From: JBDLSY01 sp041170585
GTDB lineage: Bacteria > Pseudomonadota > Gammaproteobacteria > Burkholderiales > Burkholderiaceae_C
Direction: 5' to 3'
Length of the DNA: 21,862 nt
Assembly (NCBI GenBank): GCA_041170585.1
Contig: JBEDNN010000040.1
Coordinates: forward strand, 1-21,862
Part shown: positions 1 through 8,099 of the stretch, piece by piece
How the letters are laid out: every line of letters starts with the position of its first letter
Numbering within the stretch: the stretch's first letter is position 1
The notes under the pieces: model-generated
What the model was told of the DNA's origin: nothing
Seen by the model: only the letters and a program-made list of their open reading frames with translations
Databases searched by the model: none
Made by a program: the position numbers and the translations under genes

Positions 1-194
1 ATGATTTAGACAAATTATTAACTAAAAAGCTTAGTAATTTTAAAGTATTATTTCCGCAGTATACTGGATTTGAGTATCATTTAGCATTGGCATCATTACA
101 TATTCATGATGAATTAAAACAGCAGGCTTTGCAATCAGGTGTCATGGTATTACAACGCTCGGGAGATATTATGGAGACATCATTACCTATATAG
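1..194 (+). CDS. C-terminal end of a hypothetical protein (DUF3782/coiled-coil nuclease-like), partial
   Basis: An open frame enters from the left edge (first full codon at 3) and ends at a TAG at 192-194, giving the last 63 residues of a protein whose start is outside the window. The fragment has the pattern FPQYTGFEYHLALASL, then a helical stretch, then GVMVLQRSGDIMETS before the stop. From memory, this arrangement (Phe-Pro-x-Tyr, an Ala-Leu-Ala-Ser strand, then V-L-x-x-S-G-D) resembles the C-terminal restriction-endonuclease-like domain of DUF3782-type coiled-coil proteins, which have no established function. The family call is tentative. It lies upstream of the glycan dehydratase on the same strand, separated by about 100 bp of AT-rich DNA, so co-transcription is uncertain. 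Confidence 0.5.
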   Translation, partial: DLDKLLTKKLSNFKVLFPQYTGFEYHLALASLHIHDELKQQALQSGVMVLQRSGDIMETSLPI

Positions 195-291
195 TATTTA
201 TATAAATATATAGTATAAATATTTTTTATTTTTATATTAATAAATTTTATAATAATCATTAATATTATTATTTTTTAAGATTGTTTTCATT

Positions 292-2211
292 ATGATACTC
301 ACTAATTACCTTATTACTTTGCCACGCCGCTATAAACAATTAATTATGGTGTCAGCAGATACGGTTGCTCTACCTATATGTTTTATATTGTCAGTATTAT
401 TGCGTTTGGGTGCATCACCTACAGGTACAGTATATGAGCCGCTGCAAATGCAAACTATATTATTAATCTATGCTTTAATGGTGACTATTATATCTATACC
501 TTTGTTATATTTTTTTGGATTATACCGTTCAGTATTAGGGTATCTTGATTTTAAAACAGCAACCAAAAGTGGTATTGCTGTTATGATTGCGGGTTTTATA
601 GTATATATAACAGCACATTTAAACCCTAGTTATTCATTTCCACGCAGTGCTATTTTAATATTTTTATTTGTCGCATTTAGCTATTTAATGTCGTCTCGTT
701 ATATTGCATTAGTATTGTTACATCATCAGCGTAAATTAAGTACCCATGCAAAACGTGTAGCAGTATGGGGTGCAGGTGCAGCAGGTGCACAAACTGTTGC
801 GGCTTTACGTAATACAACTGAATATTTACCGCTATGTTTTTTTGATTCTGATGCACAAAAAAATAATGCTGTAGTTGCAGGTTTAAGGGTATACCCACAA
901 TCTGATTTAATTTACCGCTTAAAAAAATTAAATATTCAGCAAGTTATATTGGCAATGCCTTCAGCAACAACGGTACAAAGACAGGCAGTTATTTCACAAT
1001 TGACACACTTGCCCCCACCATTACACGTTGATACTTTGATATTACCAGGTATGAATGATTTAATGAATGAAAAGCTAACAATATCACGCTTACGCAAAGT
1101 CGAGTTAGAAGATTTATTAGGCCGTGATGCAATTGAACCTGATACAGAGTTATTTGACCATTGTATTGGGGGTAAAATTATTTTAGTCAGTGGTGCAGGG
1201 GGTAGTATCGGCAGTGAGTTATGTCGTCAAATACTAAGTCCAACACATCATACTAAACCAATTATACTCGTTGCTTTAGAACGTAATGAATATGCTTTAT
1301 ATGCTTTAGAACAAGAGTTATCTAAATTAGCCACACAACAGGGTATACAATTTATTCCTTGTTTGGGTGATGCAGCCAATATCAATGTATTAAATAATAT
1401 ATTTGGGCAGTATAAAATTAATACTGTATACCACGCTGCTGCTTATAAACATGTTCCTTTAGTAGAGGCAAATCCTGCTGTGGGCGTCATTAATAATGTA
1501 GCGTCTACATTGTCACTGGTACGCACTAGCCTTGAATATAATGTAGCACATTTTATATTAATCTCTACTGACAAAGCAGTTCGTCCGACCAACATAATGG
1601 GTGCAAGCAAACGAGTCGCTGAACAAATTGTTCAAGCCTACGCCGCACAAGTGACTACACAAAAAAAGAATACAGTATTTTGTATGGTACGATTTGGTAA
1701 CGTACTGGGTTCAAGCGGTTCGGTTATCCCTAAATTTATGGCTCAAATCGAAGCAGGTGGCCCTATAACTGTTACACACCCTGATATTATTCGTTACTTT
1801 ATGCTAATACCAGAGGCGGCTCAATTAGTCATTCAAGCGGGTGCTATGGCACAAGGTGGTGAAGTGTTTGTATTAGATATGGGCAAACCTGTAAAAATTG
1901 TAGATTTAGCAGCCCAAGCGATTACTCTTACAGGGCATACAATAAAAACCGACAGTTATCCTGATGGTGATATTGCAATACAATTTAGTGGTTTGCGACC
2001 TGGAGAAAAACTCTATGAAGAATTATTAATTGGTAATAATAGCCAAGCCAGTCAGCATGCCCGTATATTAAAAGCACAAGAAGATTTTATGCCAATGTCA
2101 CAGTTAATGTCTACGGTTGATAAAATGCTATTGGCTGCTCATTGCAATGATTGTGCTTTGATGTTATCACATTTAAAAGCAATTGTTCCCGAATTTAACC
2201 ATGCAAAATAA
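292..2211 (+). CDS. Membrane-anchored UDP-GlcNAc 4,6-dehydratase (WbpM/PglF/CapD family)
   Basis: This 639-residue protein is full length for the long, membrane-bound branch of nucleotide-sugar dehydratases, which convert UDP-GlcNAc to a 4-keto-6-deoxy sugar for O-antigen, capsule or protein glycans. Residues 15-145 carry about four hydrophobic helices. A first Rossmann-like domain starts with VAVWGAGAAG (156-165). The catalytic extended SDR domain starts with the NAD-binding GAGGSIG (301-307). The active-site block is STDK (425-428) followed by M436xxxK440. Methionine replacing the usual SDR tyrosine is characteristic of the WbpM/PglF group. GLRPGEKLYEELL (567-579) is the typical C-terminal signature. 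The ATG at 292 has only a weak AAGA upstream. The sugar made and the glycan it feeds cannot be told from this window, because no glycosyltransferases are adjacent. Its stop overlaps the next gene's start. Confidence 0.93.
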   Translation: MILTNYLITLPRRYKQLIMVSADTVALPICFILSVLLRLGASPTGTVYEPLQMQTILLIYALMVTIISIPLLYFFGLYRSVLGYLDFKTATKSGIAVMIAGFIVYITAHLNPSYSFPRSAILIFLFVAFSYLMSSRYIALVLLHHQRKLSTHAKRVAVWGAGAAGAQTVAALRNTTEYLPLCFFDSDAQKNNAVVAGLRVYPQSDLIYRLKKLNIQQVILAMPSATTVQRQAVISQLTHLPPPLHVDTLILPGMNDLMNEKLTISRLRKVELEDLLGRDAIEPDTELFDHCIGGKIILVSGAGGSIGSELCRQILSPTHHTKPIILVALERNEYALYALEQELSKLATQQGIQFIPCLGDAANINVLNNIFGQYKINTVYHAAAYKHVPLVEANPAVGVINNVASTLSLVRTSLEYNVAHFILISTDKAVRPTNIMGASKRVAEQIVQAYAAQVTTQKKNTVFCMVRFGNVLGSSGSVIPKFMAQIEAGGPITVTHPDIIRYFMLIPEAAQLVIQAGAMAQGGEVFVLDMGKPVKIVDLAAQAITLTGHTIKTDSYPDGDIAIQFSGLRPGEKLYEELLIGNNSQASQHARILKAQEDFMPMSQLMSTVDKMLLAAHCNDCALMLSHLKAIVPEFNHAK

Positions 2212-2683
2212 TCACCCAAAACCTACGAATCAATCAGCCGAATTAAATCAGGATAATTTTCAATCTACTATTGATAATAGTGATTTTAAAGATCCTGTTG
2301 TGACCGAAGACAGTACCACTGAAGATAGTATTGTTGATAAAGCAGCCGAAATAGCACATCCTAATATAGTACAACGCAAAAAAAGTGATACTTCACATAT
2401 TACGGCTGCAAAAAGACCTTTGTCCAATCAAAGTACGCGGATTATTAAAAAAACTAAACAACCACAAAAAAAAATGAGTACGGCTTTTAAAATAGAAACA
2501 GTATTCATTAATTTTTTTAGTAAAATAGTTTTTTTTATCCAAAAAATAATTAGTAGTGTTGATATTTGGATTGAAGATTTTGTTAACGAATACTTTGATA
2601 CTAAGTATTACTTTACTTACTTAATGTGTTACGCTACTTTTTTAATTGCTGCTTTATTTGTTATTATTTTTAAACCTTTCTAA
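2201..2683 (+). CDS. Hypothetical protein with disordered N-terminus and one C-terminal membrane segment
   Basis: I do not recognise this 160-residue protein. I start it at the ATG at 2201, which overlaps the end of the dehydratase gene by 11 bp. A TTG at 2183 would add six residues but has no better ribosome site. Residues 1-90 are rich in Asn, Gln, Ser, Thr, Asp and Glu and look unstructured. A basic stretch (KKTKQPQKKM) follows near residues 83-92, then an amphipathic region with many Phe and Ile. Residues about 137-157 form one hydrophobic helix ending KPF at the stop. This resembles a tail-anchored inner-membrane protein with a cytoplasmic N-terminal region. The overlap suggests translational coupling with the dehydratase and perhaps a role near it, but that is inference only. 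Confidence 0.72.
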   Translation: MQNNHPKPTNQSAELNQDNFQSTIDNSDFKDPVVTEDSTTEDSIVDKAAEIAHPNIVQRKKSDTSHITAAKRPLSNQSTRIIKKTKQPQKKMSTAFKIETVFINFFSKIVFFIQKIISSVDIWIEDFVNEYFDTKYYFTYLMCYATFLIAALFVIIFKPF

Positions 2684-2693
2684 TCTAAACCTT

Positions 2694-3620
2694 TTAATTA
2701 TTTGTATATTTACTACGTAAGCCACTTAGTGTTCCAAGACTGCTTTTAGTCGTTTTATCATATAACTTAGTCCCACCAAACGCGCTTGCATTGCTTGGAA
2801 ACCAAATTAATAAAGCAGTTATTGTTATACCAAAACCAGCTTGTATAGCCGATTGTTGAAGTTCAGAAATAAAATAAGACCCTTGCGTCGCTCGGCTAGC
2901 CAGTGCAAAAACAGTAAACGTACCTAAAAAAATGCCCGTTACTTTAGCAGCTATAACCGTGACAATGGCTAAAACACTCATTTGAATAGTTAAACCGACC
3001 ATATAAATAAGCCAACGATTAAATAAATTTTTAGTGCTTTGATACAAAGCAGCGTATATCATTAAAGGGCACAAAGCCATACCGATTTTTACCATTAACT
3101 CATTAATAAGCAACATAATACTGGCGGTAATTTGTGGGGATACTTCAGTCATTAAGGCTAAATTAACGCTGGTGATTCCTAAATCAGACGTGTTTTGTGC
3201 ATGAGTCAATGACGTTAAAGCATTGCTAATAACAAAAGCATCGTGCATTTTTGATAAACCATCTGCCGCCTGCTGTCCTGCGGGTTCAGAGTTGCCTGTT
3301 AAACCTTGTAACAACATACCTCTAAATCCAGATAATAACTCCAACGGTGTTTTATCAACACTGATAAGTGCAACTATAAACCCTGTAAAAAATAAATGGT
3401 ATAACAGTTTTTCAATGCTGGGTGTACCAATAGATGAGTTAATTGCCTTACCAAACATAATGCAATAACCAAAATGAATAACATAAATGACTTCAACCGC
3501 GACAGCAATATGAATCACTGATGATACAAAATTTAAATAGGCCTGATCCATCACTACGTTAAATTCGTAACGTACTAGACTAGAAATAAATACAAAGATG
3601 GGGTAAGACAAAGAATCCAA
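2694..3620 (-). CDS. Orphan VirB6/TrbL-like polytopic membrane protein
   Basis: This 308-residue protein matches the general architecture of VirB6/TrbL, the polytopic inner-membrane component of type IV secretion channels. It has hydrophobic segments near residues 30-57, 72-88, 164-192, 203-227 and 259-275. A conserved-type Trp follows the central helix (NRWLIYMVG, W203), and the late segment AGFGITITALLIWFP is followed by an FGG motif (281-283), which is typical of this family. The start is a TTG at 3618-3620, supported by a strong GGAG seven bases upstream and no in-frame ATG before Met24. No other VirB/Trb gene, relaxase or coupling protein is visible, so it is either a remnant, a stand-alone homologue, or part of a system elsewhere in the genome. 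It converges on the preceding small gene with a 10-bp gap. The family call rests on pattern, not on a search. Confidence 0.7.
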   Translation of the reverse strand: MDSLSYPIFVFISSLVRYEFNVVMDQAYLNFVSSVIHIAVAVEVIYVIHFGYCIMFGKAINSSIGTPSIEKLLYHLFFTGFIVALISVDKTPLELLSGFRGMLLQGLTGNSEPAGQQAADGLSKMHDAFVISNALTSLTHAQNTSDLGITSVNLALMTEVSPQITASIMLLINELMVKIGMALCPLMIYAALYQSTKNLFNRWLIYMVGLTIQMSVLAIVTVIAAKVTGIFLGTFTVFALASRATQGSYFISELQQSAIQAGFGITITALLIWFPSNASAFGGTKLYDKTTKSSLGTLSGLRSKYTNN

Positions 3621-3922
3621 ATAATAACTCCATTTAAAAAATTAATTTAAAAATTTAAAATAATTAATTTTTACGTTTTTTATATTATTTATATTTATAT
3701 TTTTTATTTTTTGAAGTTTTTTTATAAAAAATATTATTTTTGCGTAAGTCCTATAACCATCTAACTATAAATAGACACTATGAATTTGATATGAATATAT
3801 TTAAATCACTTAAAAACTAATTTATAGGCTTATTTAAATTGTTCTTAATTTTTTAAAGATACTTGCGTCTAAAATAAGGATGTATTTTTGTAATAACACA
3901 TTTCACTGGTATTATTTTATTT
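3621..3922. other. AT-rich intergenic region between divergent VirB6-like gene and pgsA
   Basis: These 302 bases hold no coding frame I can support. They must contain the divergent upstream regions of the VirB6-like gene (minus) and pgsA (plus). An all-A/T inverted repeat (3637-3647 with 3662-3672, stem AAAAATTAATT) sits near the VirB6-like start. I could not pair any -35 and -10 hexamers convincingly for pgsA, and its start at 3923 lacks a clear ribosome site. Confidence 0.6.
3628..3631 (-). promoter_or_regulatory. Ribosome binding site GGAG for the VirB6-like gene
   Basis: On the minus strand GGAG lies seven bases before the TTG start codon. It is one of the clearest ribosome sites in the window and decides in favour of a TTG start over the internal Met24. 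Confidence 0.7.
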
Positions 3923-4540
3923 ATGTCCGGATTCAACATTCACTTTAATTTAGCCACGTGCTTAACATGGCTGCGTATTGCACTGATTCCTGCGGTAGTC
4001 GGTGTTCATTATTTACCTGATACTTATTTGAGTGCGTCAGCTAAAAATACAGTATCTATGTTATTATTTGTGTTGGCGGCTTTAACCGATTGGTTTGATG
4101 GCTATATCGCCAGAAAATACAACCAATCATCGGCTTTTGGAGCATTTTTAGACCCCGTTGCCGATAAATTAATGGTAGTAGCTGCTTTGTGTGTATTAAT
4201 GGAAATGGAACGCGTAAATGCAGCCTTGGCTTTTTTAATTATTGGACGCGAACTAACTATTTCGGCACTCCGTGAATGGATGGCCAGCGCTGGTAAACGG
4301 GCCAGCGTAGCCGTTAATTCATTAGGTAAGTTTAAAACAATTGCACAAATGCTTGCAATTCCGCTGTTACTTTTTGATGCAACTATAAACACTGTCCCAG
4401 TGATGGGCAGTATAACTGCGCTTCAGCATATACACACTCGTCCAATTGGCACTGTATTATTATTAATAGCAGCATTATTAACCATATTATCTATGGTGTA
4501 CTATTTTCAATTGGCTGCAAAAGCCTTGCGAATTAACTAA
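3923..4540 (+). CDS. pgsA: CDP-diacylglycerol-glycerol-3-phosphate 3-phosphatidyltransferase
   Basis: PgsA condenses CDP-diacylglycerol with glycerol-3-phosphate to phosphatidylglycerol phosphate, the committed step to phosphatidylglycerol and cardiolipin, in the inner membrane. The CDP-alcohol phosphatidyltransferase signature is complete: D56-x2-D59-G60-x2-A63-R64-x8-G73-x3-D77-x3-D81, with the four aspartates that bind metal and substrate. The N-terminal helix with ATCLTWLRIALIP and several later hydrophobic segments fit the six-helix fold. At 205 residues it is slightly longer than the roughly 180-190 common in the family; the extra length is a loop near residues 150-170. It stops two bases before argA, so the two are very likely one transcription unit, although the pathways are unrelated. 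Confidence 0.93.
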   Translation: MSGFNIHFNLATCLTWLRIALIPAVVGVHYLPDTYLSASAKNTVSMLLFVLAALTDWFDGYIARKYNQSSAFGAFLDPVADKLMVVAALCVLMEMERVNAALAFLIIGRELTISALREWMASAGKRASVAVNSLGKFKTIAQMLAIPLLLFDATINTVPVMGSITALQHIHTRPIGTVLLLIAALLTILSMVYYFQLAAKALRIN

Positions 4541-4542
4541 CT

Positions 4543-5868
4543 ATGAGTCTTCCTGCTTCTTTACCTACATCAGAGCAATTTGTTGATTTTTTTCGCAGTG
4601 TTGCACCTTATATTCATGCATTTCGTGGTGAAACTTTTGTAATTGGATTTGGAGGCGAGTTGGTTCAAGCTGATAAATTAAATGCATTGGTACAAGATTT
4701 ATCACTGATTCATGTGTTAGGTATTCGTTTAGTCATTGTGCATGGTAGCCGTCCACAAGTAGACGAGCAGCTACGTTTAAAAGGTTTAACTCCTAACATT
4801 GTCGGGGCACACCGTATTACTGATTTAGCTGCTTTAGAATGTGCTAAAGAAGCCGCCGGAGAAATTCGCTTAGACATTGAAGCTTTGTTTAGCCAAGGCT
4901 TACCCAACACGGCTATGCAAAATGCACGGGTACGAGTGATTGGCGGTAATTTTGTAACCGCACGTCCTTTAGGCGTTGTCAATGGTATTGATTATCAACA
5001 TACTGGTTTGGTACGTAAAGTCGATGCCGATGCCATTCGTATGGTATTGGCTAATAATAGCGTAGTATTGATTTCGCCCTTAGGATTTAGCCCTACTGGT
5101 GAAGCTTTTAACCTTAGTATGGAAGACATTGCTGCCCATACAGCTATTGCACTAAAAGCGGATAAGTTAATGTTTTTAACTGAAACGCCTTCATTACGTG
5201 ATGAGCAAGGCTGCATTATCACCGAACTCAAGCACGATTCAGCACAACGTATGTTAGATGCTGGGCTTATTCCACCCGTTGAAGCCGAGTATTTGTATTA
5301 TTTATTAAAAGCCTGCAAAGGTGGTGTTGAGCGGACGCATTTAGTCCCATTTGAACAAGATGGTGCTTGTTTGCTGGAAGTATTTACTCATGATGGTATT
5401 GCTACCATGGTAACGGAACAGGCCCTTGAAAAACTACGCTTGGCTACTAATGACGATGTCGCTTCAATTTTAAGTTTGATTGAACCGCTCATTGCTGATG
5501 GTACTTTAGTAAGCCGTGGTGCAGAAGTCATTGAACGCGACATTGAGTTATTTAGTTTATTGGAACATGATGGCAAAGTATTTGGTTGTGCTGCACTGTA
5601 CATTCACAGCCAAAATATGGGTGAAATGGCTTGTTTAACCGTAAGTGTGCAAGCTCAAGGTACGGGCGACGGTGAACGTATTTTGCAACACATTGAACAA
5701 CGTGCCAAATCAGCAGGATTAAACCGCTTATTTGTATTGACTACGCGCACGATGCACTGGTTTTTAAAGCGAGGTTTTAAGCCTGCTACTTTAGACCAAC
5801 TGCCGCTTGAACGACAAGCTAGCTATAACCGTGGACGCAATAGTCAAATATTAATTAAGGCCTTGTAA
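4543..5868 (+). CDS. argA: Amino-acid N-acetyltransferase (N-acetylglutamate synthase)
   Basis: ArgA transfers acetyl from acetyl-CoA to glutamate, the first step of arginine synthesis, and is usually feedback-inhibited by arginine through its kinase-like domain. The 441-residue length matches the classical two-domain enzyme. An amino-acid-kinase fold covers roughly residues 15-290, with TFVIGFGGEL near 31-40, VIVHGSRPQVDEQL at 64-77 and a GLVRKVDADAIR block at 155-166. A GNAT domain covers roughly 296-441, with the acetyl-CoA loop QAQGTGDG at 370-377. Having this enzyme suggests the linear acetylated pathway rather than reliance on bifunctional ArgJ, though other arg genes are not in view. 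It begins two bases after pgsA. Its stop codon is directly adjacent to the stop of the convergent mltD-like gene, with no intervening base. Confidence 0.95.
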   Translation: MSLPASLPTSEQFVDFFRSVAPYIHAFRGETFVIGFGGELVQADKLNALVQDLSLIHVLGIRLVIVHGSRPQVDEQLRLKGLTPNIVGAHRITDLAALECAKEAAGEIRLDIEALFSQGLPNTAMQNARVRVIGGNFVTARPLGVVNGIDYQHTGLVRKVDADAIRMVLANNSVVLISPLGFSPTGEAFNLSMEDIAAHTAIALKADKLMFLTETPSLRDEQGCIITELKHDSAQRMLDAGLIPPVEAEYLYYLLKACKGGVERTHLVPFEQDGACLLEVFTHDGIATMVTEQALEKLRLATNDDVASILSLIEPLIADGTLVSRGAEVIERDIELFSLLEHDGKVFGCAALYIHSQNMGEMACLTVSVQAQGTGDGERILQHIEQRAKSAGLNRLFVLTTRTMHWFLKRGFKPATLDQLPLERQASYNRGRNSQILIKAL

Positions 5869-7815
5869 TTACTTTTTGTTTAAAGCATTTTTTGTTGTAC
5901 TGTTTGTTTTTTTAACAGTATTTTTATCTTTGCCTTTGTCTTTGTCTTTATTTTTATTTGACTTATCTTTATTGGGCTTATCTTTAATTATTTTATCCTT
6001 AAATGTTTTATCTTTAGATGTTTTATCCTTAGATGTTTTAGTAATGAGTAATTTATTAAAATTTTTATTTAAATGATTAGCTTTATCAGCCTTATTATTT
6101 TTATCTGATTGATTAGACGGCTTATTTTTAGAAGAATTTTTTAAATTTTTAGAGTTTTTAGAGTTTTTAGAGTTTTCTAATATATTTTCTACATTTTCTA
6201 CTTCTTTTTCATTAGATTTTTTAGCATATTTTTTATTAATTTTTTTATCAGATTGTATGGGTTCAGGTATCGGTGCTATAACCATGGGGGCATCGTATGG
6301 TGCGTAATAGCTTAAAGTAGCCCCAGTTCGTAATTTAGTACCACGATTCCATTGTTGTAAATTAGTAACACTAATATTAGCACGGTCAGCAATTTTTGCC
6401 CAAGTATCTTTTTTATACACAGTTAATGAACGGCGTACTAATTCAGGTGCTAAGTTAATTTTTGCATTGTCTAAATTAGCAGAAATATTAGCAGTTTGTA
6501 AGTCATAATTGACTTTAGGCACAATTAATGTTGAGCCTGCTTTTAATAACATACGTGCTGGAATATTGTTAATTTCACGCAGTAACCGTTCATTCAATCC
6601 GTACCGTTTTGCTAAATCTGTAGGCCGTTCAGTGCCTGATAAAGTGACTGTAGTCCAAGAAGAAAGGCTTCCTTTGTAATCAGACAATGATTGGTTAAAA
6701 AGCGATAGCCTATCGGTGGGGAGTAAAATTTCTGGGCTATGTATTCCTAAAATGACTGGTTTTTTAAAGCTAGGGTTTAATGCTTTAAACTCGTTTAAAC
6801 TCATACCTGCAAATTTAGCTGCAAGGCTTACATCAATATCACGGTTCTTAATTACGCTAGTAAAGTAAGGTGTATTCGCTAAAGGTGTGAGTTGAATACC
6901 GTAAGCAGCTGGGTCTTGAATAATATTTTTGATAGCTTGAAATTTAGGTACATAATTAGAGGTTTCATCGGGCATATTTAATGACAAATAATCAGTAGAC
7001 AAGCCTTTAGCACGGTTTTTGTTAATCGCTCGCTGTACTGACCCTTCGCCCCAATTGTAAGCAGCCAGTGCTAAATGCCAATCACCGAACATAGAGTGTA
7101 ATTTTTGTAAATAATCTAAGGCAGCACGGGTACTTTCAACGATACCACGTCGTTCATCAAGCCAAACATTTTGTTTCAAATTAAAATGCTTTCCGGTTGC
7201 TGGCATAAACTGCCAAATACCCACTGCTTTAGCACTGGAAATCGCTTGCGGATTAAACGCACTTTCTATAAACGGTAATAAAGCAATTTCACTGGGCATA
7301 TTTCGGCGTTCTAATTCTTCTACAATATAAAATAAATACTGCTTACCTCGTTCAGTCATACGTGCCATATATTCGGGTTGTCTAGCGTACCACAGTGTTT
7401 TATGAGTCGCTAATGGTGTGTCAAGCGTAGGTATTGCAAATCCTCGCCGTATTCTTTCCCATAAATTACCATCAGCTTGAGCGGGTTCTAAAGTATTTAA
7501 ACCAACATCAGATGTAGAATCTAAACCAATATTTAAAGAATCATTAATTAATTCAGTAGCAGGATAATTAGTTTCTGGAACAAGCTCATTAGAAATAGGC
7601 TTATTATTATTAATTATATTATCATTAATTGTATTATCATCAATATTTGGTGATGTATCGGCAATATTAAGTGCTTTAGTAATACTATCTGGATTAATAG
7701 GGATTATATTGTGTGAAGATGGGTTTGAAAGTGTTAATGATAAAGTTTGCGTATGGCCTACAGACTGAATAAATAGGACACCAGTTATTAGTGTTATAAA
7801 TGTTTTAAAGTGCAT
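5869..7815 (-). CDS. mltD: MltD-like membrane-bound lytic murein transglycosylase with LysM domains and lysine-rich tail
   Basis: This 648-residue protein should cleave peptidoglycan glycan strands in the periplasm. Residues 1-22 form a signal peptide (HFKTFITLITGVLFIQSVG) without the lipobox found in E. coli MltD. Residues 30-110 are Asn/Ser-rich linker. The SLT domain covers about 160-290, with the catalytic glutamate E184 in PFIESAFNPQ, then GIWQFMPATG (199-208) and ALAAYNWGEG (249-258). Two LysM-like domains lie near 385-435 and 462-505. From about 522 to the end the chain is dominated by Lys, Asn, Ser and Asp (NSKNSKNSK; KTSKDKTSKDK), encoded by short tandem DNA repeats. This tail of about 125 residues is not usual for the family. 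The gene is convergent and directly abutting with argA, so any argA read-through would be antisense to the tail. Confidence 0.92.
   Translation of the reverse strand: MHFKTFITLITGVLFIQSVGHTQTLSLTLSNPSSHNIIPINPDSITKALNIADTSPNIDDNTINDNIINNNKPISNELVPETNYPATELINDSLNIGLDSTSDVGLNTLEPAQADGNLWERIRRGFAIPTLDTPLATHKTLWYARQPEYMARMTERGKQYLFYIVEELERRNMPSEIALLPFIESAFNPQAISSAKAVGIWQFMPATGKHFNLKQNVWLDERRGIVESTRAALDYLQKLHSMFGDWHLALAAYNWGEGSVQRAINKNRAKGLSTDYLSLNMPDETSNYVPKFQAIKNIIQDPAAYGIQLTPLANTPYFTSVIKNRDIDVSLAAKFAGMSLNEFKALNPSFKKPVILGIHSPEILLPTDRLSLFNQSLSDYKGSLSSWTTVTLSGTERPTDLAKRYGLNERLLREINNIPARMLLKAGSTLIVPKVNYDLQTANISANLDNAKINLAPELVRRSLTVYKKDTWAKIADRANISVTNLQQWNRGTKLRTGATLSYYAPYDAPMVIAPIPEPIQSDKKINKKYAKKSNEKEVENVENILENSKNSKNSKNLKNSSKNKPSNQSDKNNKADKANHLNKNFNKLLITKTSKDKTSKDKTFKDKIIKDKPNKDKSNKNKDKDKGKDKNTVKKTNSTTKNALNKK
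5991..6035 (-). repeat. 15-bp tandem repeat, 3 copies, inside the mltD tail
   Basis: Plus-strand unit TTTTATCCTTARATG, with copies at 5991-6005, 6006-6020 and 6021-6035 differing at one or two bases. The unit is five codons long, so copy changes keep the frame and add or remove KTSKD-type pentapeptides. More degenerate copies extend to lower coordinates. Confidence 0.8.
6146..6172 (-). repeat. 9-bp tandem repeat, 3 perfect copies, inside the mltD tail
   Basis: TTTTTAGAG occurs at 6146-6154, 6155-6163 and 6164-6172. It encodes repeated Asn-Ser-Lys on the minus strand, and copy-number change would stay in frame. Confidence 0.85.
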
Positions 7816-7908
7816 AAAATTAGTTATTTTTCGTTTATTGAGTTATATAATTTGTACTTGTATTTATATTTTTACTTATATTTATATTATAAGTAGTACT
7901 ATCATTAA

Positions 7909-7932
7909 TACCGTCATTAATACCGTCATTAA
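7909..7932. repeat. 12-bp direct repeat, 2 copies, mltD/MFS intergenic region
   Basis: TACCGTCATTAA at 7909-7920 and 7921-7932, preceded by a partial copy (ATCATTAA, 7901-7908). It lies in the divergent spacer between mltD and the MFS gene. Confidence 0.8.
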
Positions 7933-7990
7933 TAGTATGATTTATATTATAAATAATATAATAAATAATCCTATGAACAAGAATTTAAAT

Positions 7991-8018
7991 ATTATTGTGA
8001 GTGCATTATTGTGAGTAC
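7991..8018. repeat. 14-bp direct repeat, 2 copies, mltD/MFS intergenic region
   Basis: ATTATTGTGAGTGC (7991-8004) is followed directly by ATTATTGTGAGTAC (8005-8018), one mismatch. It lies 80-110 bp upstream of the MFS start, where promoter elements would be expected. Confidence 0.8.
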
Positions 8019-8099
8019 AATTGATTACTATTAATATTATTATTATTTTAATCTCAAAACAGCGATGTTAAATAGACTACTAAAACAAATAACCATTTT

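Noticed and set aside
2183..2200. TTG at 2183 as the start of the small membrane protein
   Set aside because: It has no ribosome site and would deepen the overlap with the dehydratase; the ATG at 2201 is simpler.
3637..3672. Inverted repeat AAAAATTAATT / AATTAATTTTT upstream of the VirB6-like gene as a possible terminator or operator
   Set aside because: It is made only of A and T in an extremely AT-rich stretch, so it is expected by chance and would form a weak hairpin.
5876..6076. Open frame on the plus strand just after argA encoding a very hydrophobic Leu/Phe/Ser peptide
   Set aside because: It is the mirror of the lysine-rich repeat coding of mltD (AAA/AAG read backwards gives TTT/CTT). 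The composition explains the apparent membrane protein, and there is no ribosome site.
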